Of a DNA stretch of 10,902 nt, positions 7,142-10,902 are shown piece after piece (position 1 is the stretch's first letter; each line of letters opens with the position of its first letter). The stretch comes from an uncultured Bacteroidota bacterium. GTDB lineage: Bacteria; Bacteroidota; Bacteroidia; UKL13-3. The notes beneath the pieces are model-generated. The model ran no database searches, was not told the DNA's origin, and worked only from the letters and a program-made list of their open reading frames with translations. The position numbers and the translations under genes are program-made. The stretch spans positions 1-10,902 of the forward strand of contig CAIVPY010000646.1 of assembly GCA_903907885.1 (NCBI GenBank), in the 5' to 3' direction.

Positions 7142-7899
7142 TGGAAAAGTTAAGCGTAGTTATTATCACCTACAACGAAGAAAAAAACATAAGACGATGT
7201 TTAGATTCTGTTAAAGAAATAGCTGATGAAATAGTTGTAATAGACTCTTTTTCGAAAGATGATACAGAAAAAATTTGCCGTGAAAATGGTGCGGTATTTA
7301 TTCAAAATGTTTTTGAAGGCTATCAAAAACAAAAAACATTTGCACTAACGCAAGCACACTTCGATTGTATTTTGTCTTTAGATGCCGATGAAGAAGTTTC
7401 AGTCGAATTGAAAAGAAGTATTCTTCAGGTGAAGCAAAATTGGACAGCTGATGCTTATCAAATGAATCGTTTGACCAATTATTGTGGCAAATGGATTCAT
7501 TATACGGGTTGGTATCCTGATAGAAAAATTCGTTTATTTAAACGTCAAAAGGCTATTTGGCAAGGCACGAATGTCCACGAAAGTATAGCTTTAACCGAAA
7601 ATGCGATTTTACAAACCTTAAAGGGCAACTTATTGCATTATAGTTTTTATTCCATCTCGCAGCATTTGAACAAGCTTAATCAATACACAGATATTGGGGC
7701 ACAAGTAGCATTTGAAAAAGGAAAACGGGTAGGGTTGTTAAAAATAATATTGGGTCCTTTTTGGAAGTTTTTTCAAGCGTATTTTTTACGTTTGGGATTT
7801 TTGGATGGTTATTATGGCTTTGTTATCAGTGTTATTATAGCATTTGAAGCTTTTGCCAAATATACAAAAATTAGGGATTTGAATAAATTAACAGATTAA
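7141..7899 (+). CDS. Family 2 glycosyltransferase, WaaE/KdtX-like (LPS core type)
   Basis: This encodes a 252-residue GT2 glycosyltransferase resembling the WaaE/KdtX-like group, some members of which add beta-linked glucose to the inner core of lipopolysaccharide. Motifs are LSVVIITYNEEKNIRRCLDS (4-23), EIVVIDSFSKDDT (30-42), the metal-binding SLDADEEVS with DAD at 81-83, and GWYPDRKIRLFKR (123-135) followed by NVHESI (144-149). The last 60 residues contain hydrophobic stretches (about 199-238) that probably lie in or against the membrane, as is usual for the group. The start ATG overlaps the previous gene's stop by one base. It ends the co-directional gene train that begins with the sigma factor. 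The actual sugar and acceptor are not determined; a role in LPS or another surface glycan is inferred from family and context. Confidence 0.92.
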   Translation: MEKLSVVIITYNEEKNIRRCLDSVKEIADEIVVIDSFSKDDTEKICRENGAVFIQNVFEGYQKQKTFALTQAHFDCILSLDADEEVSVELKRSILQVKQNWTADAYQMNRLTNYCGKWIHYTGWYPDRKIRLFKRQKAIWQGTNVHESIALTENAILQTLKGNLLHYSFYSISQHLNKLNQYTDIGAQVAFEKGKRVGLLKIILGPFWKFFQAYFLRLGFLDGYYGFVISVIIAFEAFAKYTKIRDLNKLTD

Positions 7900-7926
7900 A
7901 AACTCATTTTCAAATACTCACATTCT

Positions 7927-7992
7927 CACATTTTCAAATGTGTCTAGGCAAGATAACAGAAACGGCCATTGAGTTAAGTCGAAATGCCGTTT
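7927..7992. terminator. Candidate bidirectional terminator between convergent genes
   Basis: The spacer between the convergent glycosyltransferase and S46 genes holds two hairpins. The first pairs 7927-7933 (CACATTT) with 7936-7942 (AAATGTG), with only two bases between. The second pairs 7960-7966 plus 7968-7970 (AAACGGC, ATT) with 7983-7992 (AATGCCGTTT), leaving one bulged C at 7967 and a 12-nt loop. Neither is followed by a strong T run, so termination efficiency is uncertain. The location is where a shared terminator is expected. Confidence 0.45.
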
Positions 7993-8004
7993 AGTGTCTT
8001 AGGT

Positions 8005-10161
8005 TTATAATTTCACTCCCATTTCTTCAATCAAATAGTCGGCTTTAGCCACCTTTTGAATCACCCAAAGTATATAACGTATGTCGCATCCTACCGAACG
8101 GCTGTAACTTTCGTTCCAAGCATAATCGTTTATGGTAGCAGTATAAGCACGGTCGAAATTTACACCTATTAGTTCACCATAAGCATTCATCACAGGGCTA
8201 CCACTGTTACCACCTGTAGTGTCGAGGTTGTATAAAAAGTTAATAGGTAAGTCGCCCAAGTCAGGGTGCATTAAGCTACCATAATCTCTACTAGCATATA
8301 AATCTTTAACGATTTGCAATAATTCATAATCAATGCCGTCTTCTTTTTCTATCACACCTTTTAGGGTAGTAAACGGTTGATTATAGTCTGTATCGTTTGG
8401 ATAATATCCTTTAACAGTACCATAGGTAAAACGCAAGGTTGCATTGGCATCAGGTATAAATTGCTTTTGTTTAAACAATGATTTTGCATCTACATATTTT
8501 GCCATCAATTGGTTTAATTCCCCTTCACGTTTTTTATCTTCTTCGTCATGAAAATTAAGTTCGGTGTTTAATTCTGTGGCAAACTTCATCAAGTCGTCAT
8601 TCACTTTAAATAGTTTTTCCAAATCCTCGTTCACTAGCTTGGTAATATAGTTAGCGTCTTTCAATTTAGTTTTGGCATACATCTTCATTATTTTGGCTTT
8701 TAACGAGGCGTTGTCTTTTACTTTTCTTCTGAAATTTGAAACCGCTTTAATTTCATTTTCGGTATTGAAGGTTGAAGCATCCTCCATCATTTTTTCAATA
8801 GCTGACTTTTCAAAAGTTTCATCAAACTTAGCTGTTTGGGCATACACAGCATTTTTAATGCGTTGCCATTGTTTGTCTTTAAAGTTAGATCTTTCAGTAT
8901 CGGTTTTTAACGAATAATATACTTTTCGATAGTTGTCAATAGTGGCTGCAATGTTTAAAACAGGGGCAATTGAGTATATTTGATCATACCATAGGTTGCG
9001 AGGAGCATAGTTTATAATGTCATCATACACCACATTAATGCGATGAATTACACCTCCATATTGCTTTTTAAGATTGTCTTCACTGTTTATAAAGGTCTGC
9101 AAATTGTTTTCATCTTCAACTTTTTGTTTTGTGAGTTTACTGCGTCTGAAACCTTGCAATTTGCCTTTATAATTCTTAGTAACATTTGCCAATGATTTTA
9201 TTTTAGAAGAATATTTTATTTGCAGGGTTCGGTCTCCTTTGCTCATCTCTTCCATCTTTTCTATTTGCCAATCGTATAATTCGCTTATGTATTTAAGCAT
9301 ATATTGTTCGTGGTATTTGTAAAAAGCAGCAGGTTGATGTCTGAAAGTTCGGCCGGGATAACCAAGAACAAAAACAAAATCGTTTTCTTTTACCCCTTTT
9401 GGATTCACTTTTAAATGTTTTATTGGTTTGTAAGGCACATTGTTTATGGCAAATTCAGAAGCTTTCCCTTCGGGCGAAACATATGCTCTAAGAATAGCAA
9501 AATCACCCGAATGTCGAGGCCAAACCCAATTGTCTTTTTCGCCACCATACTCGCCTATGCTTCTAGCAGGCACATACACTAGTCTAACATCTTTCAACAA
9601 TTTGTAACGAAACAATACGTAGGTTCTTCCTGTAAACATTTCGGAAACCTCGCATTGCAAATCTTTATTTAAATTGTTTTCTTCATCCGTAATTTTTCTG
9701 ATATTACTAGCTATGATGCCAAGTCTTTGCAGAGGGTCATAATTGCTTTGAGTGCCTTGCAACACCTTGCTCGAAACATCTTCGTAGCAAGCAGTTATTT
9801 TGCACACTAAGCCTTTGGCTTGCGCTTCTTCATTTCTGTTTTTAGCCAAATATCCGTTATTAATATAATCGTGAGTGGTGTCGCTTATTGCCGCTACAAA
9901 GCTAAAAGCACAATGGTGATTGGTAATAATCAATCCATCTTCTGAAATAAACGAACCTGTGCATCCGCCCACTCTAACAATGGCGTCAATTAAACTAATA
10001 CCATTTGGATTATACAAATCAATAGGTTGCATTTTTAAACCTACTTTTTGTAAATCAACATTCTTTAGTTCGGATAAAGGAAACATTCCTTCATCTGTTT
10101 TGTTGTTTAAGAACAGAATGGCTACAAGCAGTGCCGCAAACGTGCAAATGGTTTTTTTCAT
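8005..10161 (-). CDS. Family S46 dipeptidyl-peptidase, DPP11-like
   Basis: This encodes a 718-residue periplasmic serine exopeptidase of family S46, which removes dipeptides from the N-termini of peptides and helps peptide-fermenting or protein-scavenging Bacteroidota feed. A chymotrypsin-like double barrel is interrupted by a long helical domain (roughly residues 280-560, Lys/Glu-rich). The triad is visible: His83 in TNHHC, Asp220 in RHSGDFAILRAY, Ser653 in TGGNSGSPV. The conserved GEYGGEKDNWVWPRH block, linked to substrate N-terminus binding, is present. Downstream of the serine, NFDRAY places Arg671 where DPP11 has its arginine and DPP7 has glycine, suggesting cleavage after Asp/Glu at P1. 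The start at 10161 gives a signal peptide (MKKTICTFAALLVAILFL); an ATG at 10197 would add 12 residues. No T9SS domain is present. It is monocistronic and convergent with the glycosyltransferases. Confidence 0.95.
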   Translation of the reverse strand: MKKTICTFAALLVAILFLNNKTDEGMFPLSELKNVDLQKVGLKMQPIDLYNPNGISLIDAIVRVGGCTGSFISEDGLIITNHHCAFSFVAAISDTTHDYINNGYLAKNRNEEAQAKGLVCKITACYEDVSSKVLQGTQSNYDPLQRLGIIASNIRKITDEENNLNKDLQCEVSEMFTGRTYVLFRYKLLKDVRLVYVPARSIGEYGGEKDNWVWPRHSGDFAILRAYVSPEGKASEFAINNVPYKPIKHLKVNPKGVKENDFVFVLGYPGRTFRHQPAAFYKYHEQYMLKYISELYDWQIEKMEEMSKGDRTLQIKYSSKIKSLANVTKNYKGKLQGFRRSKLTKQKVEDENNLQTFINSEDNLKKQYGGVIHRINVVYDDIINYAPRNLWYDQIYSIAPVLNIAATIDNYRKVYYSLKTDTERSNFKDKQWQRIKNAVYAQTAKFDETFEKSAIEKMMEDASTFNTENEIKAVSNFRRKVKDNASLKAKIMKMYAKTKLKDANYITKLVNEDLEKLFKVNDDLMKFATELNTELNFHDEEDKKREGELNQLMAKYVDAKSLFKQKQFIPDANATLRFTYGTVKGYYPNDTDYNQPFTTLKGVIEKEDGIDYELLQIVKDLYASRDYGSLMHPDLGDLPINFLYNLDTTGGNSGSPVMNAYGELIGVNFDRAYTATINDYAWNESYSRSVGCDIRYILWVIQKVAKADYLIEEMGVKL

Positions 10162-10556
10162 ACGTGCGAATATATGTTTGGATTGGAATATGTACAAATG
10201 ATAGATAGTTTGATGGAATTATTCTTGCTGCACTTATCCATAATTGGATCAGGTTAATTGTATATGGAGTAATTTTCTAATTTGAAAACGTATGCATTCC
10301 AACTTTTGAAGGGGCTTAGGGGGATGTTACTATTGACCAAAATTTTGATAAGATTTAGTCATACACATTTTCTTTCTCTAACTTTTTCCATTGCTAAAAA
10401 AGTTACAAAAAAGCTAGAAAAAAATATGCTTCTGCGCACTGGCCTGATGCTTGGCTCGCATTTTTTTCAATCCAATGCACGCCTCCTGTTTTGGCTATTA
10501 TCTTGGCTTCGCGTTCGGAAATAATTTCTTAAAAGAATTGAGCAGCAAATGTTAGA
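10162..10556. other. Gene-free, repeat-like intergenic DNA upstream of the S46 gene
   Basis: No credible gene is seen here. The part next to the S46 start should hold its promoter, but I see no good match to the Bacteroidota consensus; CATTTG on the minus strand near 10190-10198 lacks a proper spacer and upstream box. A G-rich stretch (AAGGGGCTTAGGGGGATG, 10309-10326) and the segment from about 10370 to 10534 look like remnants of dispersed intergenic repeats. An 80-codon frame at 10282-10524 (+) has poor composition and crosses the palindrome at 10380-10404, so it is not called as a gene. Confidence 0.6.
10380..10404. repeat. Small palindrome, AACTTTTT/AAAAAGTT
   Basis: An 8-bp perfect inverted repeat pairs 10380-10387 with 10397-10404 around a 9-nt loop. 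It is followed by ACAAAAAAG. On either strand it could fold into a weak AT-rich hairpin. Similar palindromes occur in intergenic DNA of Bacteroidota; no function can be assigned. Confidence 0.5.
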
Positions 10557-10727
10557 GACATTCATAAAATCTGTCTTAAAATGTTTTTGGTACCTCTTAA
10601 ACGCGCGTCATTGCGAACGAAACGCAGTGCAGTGTGGCAATCTGTTTTAAGAGATTGCTTCACTCTGTTCGCAATGACGATTTCATGAATTGCGAAAATC
10701 GCTTCGCGATCGGTTTGCATTTCATTC
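10557..10727. repeat. Tandem palindromic repeat element, unit 1
   Basis: This is the first of two adjacent copies with a 171-bp period. The first 144 bases (10557-10700) match 10728-10871 with about seven mismatches and no gaps. The core is a long imperfect hairpin. The outer arms are CGTCATTGCGAAC (10606-10618) and GTTCGCAATGACG (10667-10679). The inner arms are GCAATCT (10637-10643) and AGATTGC (10652-10658). The two sides are joined by an asymmetric bulge. Palindromes with CGTCATTGCGA/TCGCAATGACG ends are dispersed in many bacterial genomes, so this is probably a non-autonomous, REP- or MITE-like element. No open frame of note lies inside. The final 27 bases differ from the second copy. 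Confidence 0.85.
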
Positions 10728-10902
10728 GACATTCATAAAATCTGCTTGAAAATGTTTTTGGTACCTCTTAAACGCGCGTCATTGCGAACGAAACGCAGTG
10801 CAGTGTGGCAATCTCTTTTAAGAGATTGCTTCACTTTGTTCGCAATGACGATTTCATAAACTGCGAAAATCGAGCTTCGCATTCGGTAATAATTTCTTAA
10901 AA
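10728..10902. repeat. Tandem palindromic repeat element, unit 2 (may continue past the window)
   Basis: This second copy begins with the same GACATTCATAAAATCTG as unit 1. The outer arms are at 10777-10789 and 10838-10850. The inner hairpin is more complete than in unit 1: GCAATCTCTT (10808-10817) pairs perfectly with AAGAGATTGC (10820-10829), whereas unit 1 has a G-G mismatch (10644/10651). The tail at 10874-10902 matches 27 of 29 bases of the segment just before unit 1 (10506-10534), so an earlier or truncated copy probably lies there. The window ends inside this tail, and the array may run on. Confidence 0.83.

Noticed and set aside
8672..8917. Small + strand frame inside the S46 gene
   Set aside because: It is the antisense shadow of the helical Lys/Glu-rich domain of the peptidase; no independent evidence.
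10282..10524. 80-codon open frame on the + strand
   Set aside because: It crosses a palindrome and repeat-like DNA, has low-complexity composition, no recognisable domain, and no supporting context.
10557..10902. CRISPR array
   Set aside because: The repeats are about 144 bp with a 171-bp period, far longer than CRISPR repeats; there are no regular spacers of 30-40 bp and no cas genes.

Overview
The window looks like a piece of a low-GC Bacteroidota chromosome. Evidence for this: a C-terminal type IX secretion (T9SS) sorting domain, DUF1573 proteins, a head-GIN-domain protein, a family S46 dipeptidyl-peptidase, an ECF sigma/anti-sigma pair of the type common in that phylum, AT-rich intergenic DNA, and little sign of strong Shine-Dalgarno sites. 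The class cannot be fixed from this sequence alone.

Layout. The left edge (1-650, +) holds the last 82 codons of enolase, followed by a small FtsB/DivIC-type septum protein. Between them lies an inverted block of 7-nt repeats. On the minus strand (803-1766) are two paralogous exported DUF1573 proteins, with a strong intrinsic terminator between them. From 2039 to 7899 (+) runs a tightly spaced gene train: an ECF sigma factor, a single-pass membrane anti-sigma-like protein with a duplicated N-terminal module, a GIN-domain/beta-barrel fusion, a T9SS cargo protein and two family-2 glycosyltransferases. A minus-strand S46 peptidase (8005-10161) faces this train. It has an intact catalytic triad and the arginine typical of Asp/Glu-specific DPP11. 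The last 741 bases carry no credible gene. They hold a small palindrome and, from 10557, two tandem copies of a roughly 171-bp element built around a large imperfect hairpin. The array seems to run off the right edge.

How the genes may work together (inference). The sigma/anti-sigma pair probably senses an envelope signal and drives its own operon. The next gene encodes a secreted/outer-membrane GIN-barrel protein. The T9SS cargo and the glycosyltransferases may extend the same cell-surface theme, because T9SS cargo is often anchored to surface polysaccharide, but co-regulation of these last three genes is not proven. No anti-phage, CRISPR or obvious transposase system is visible. The least ordinary items are the GIN-barrel fusion, the duplicated anti-sigma module, and the repeat elements at 266-322 and 10557-10902.
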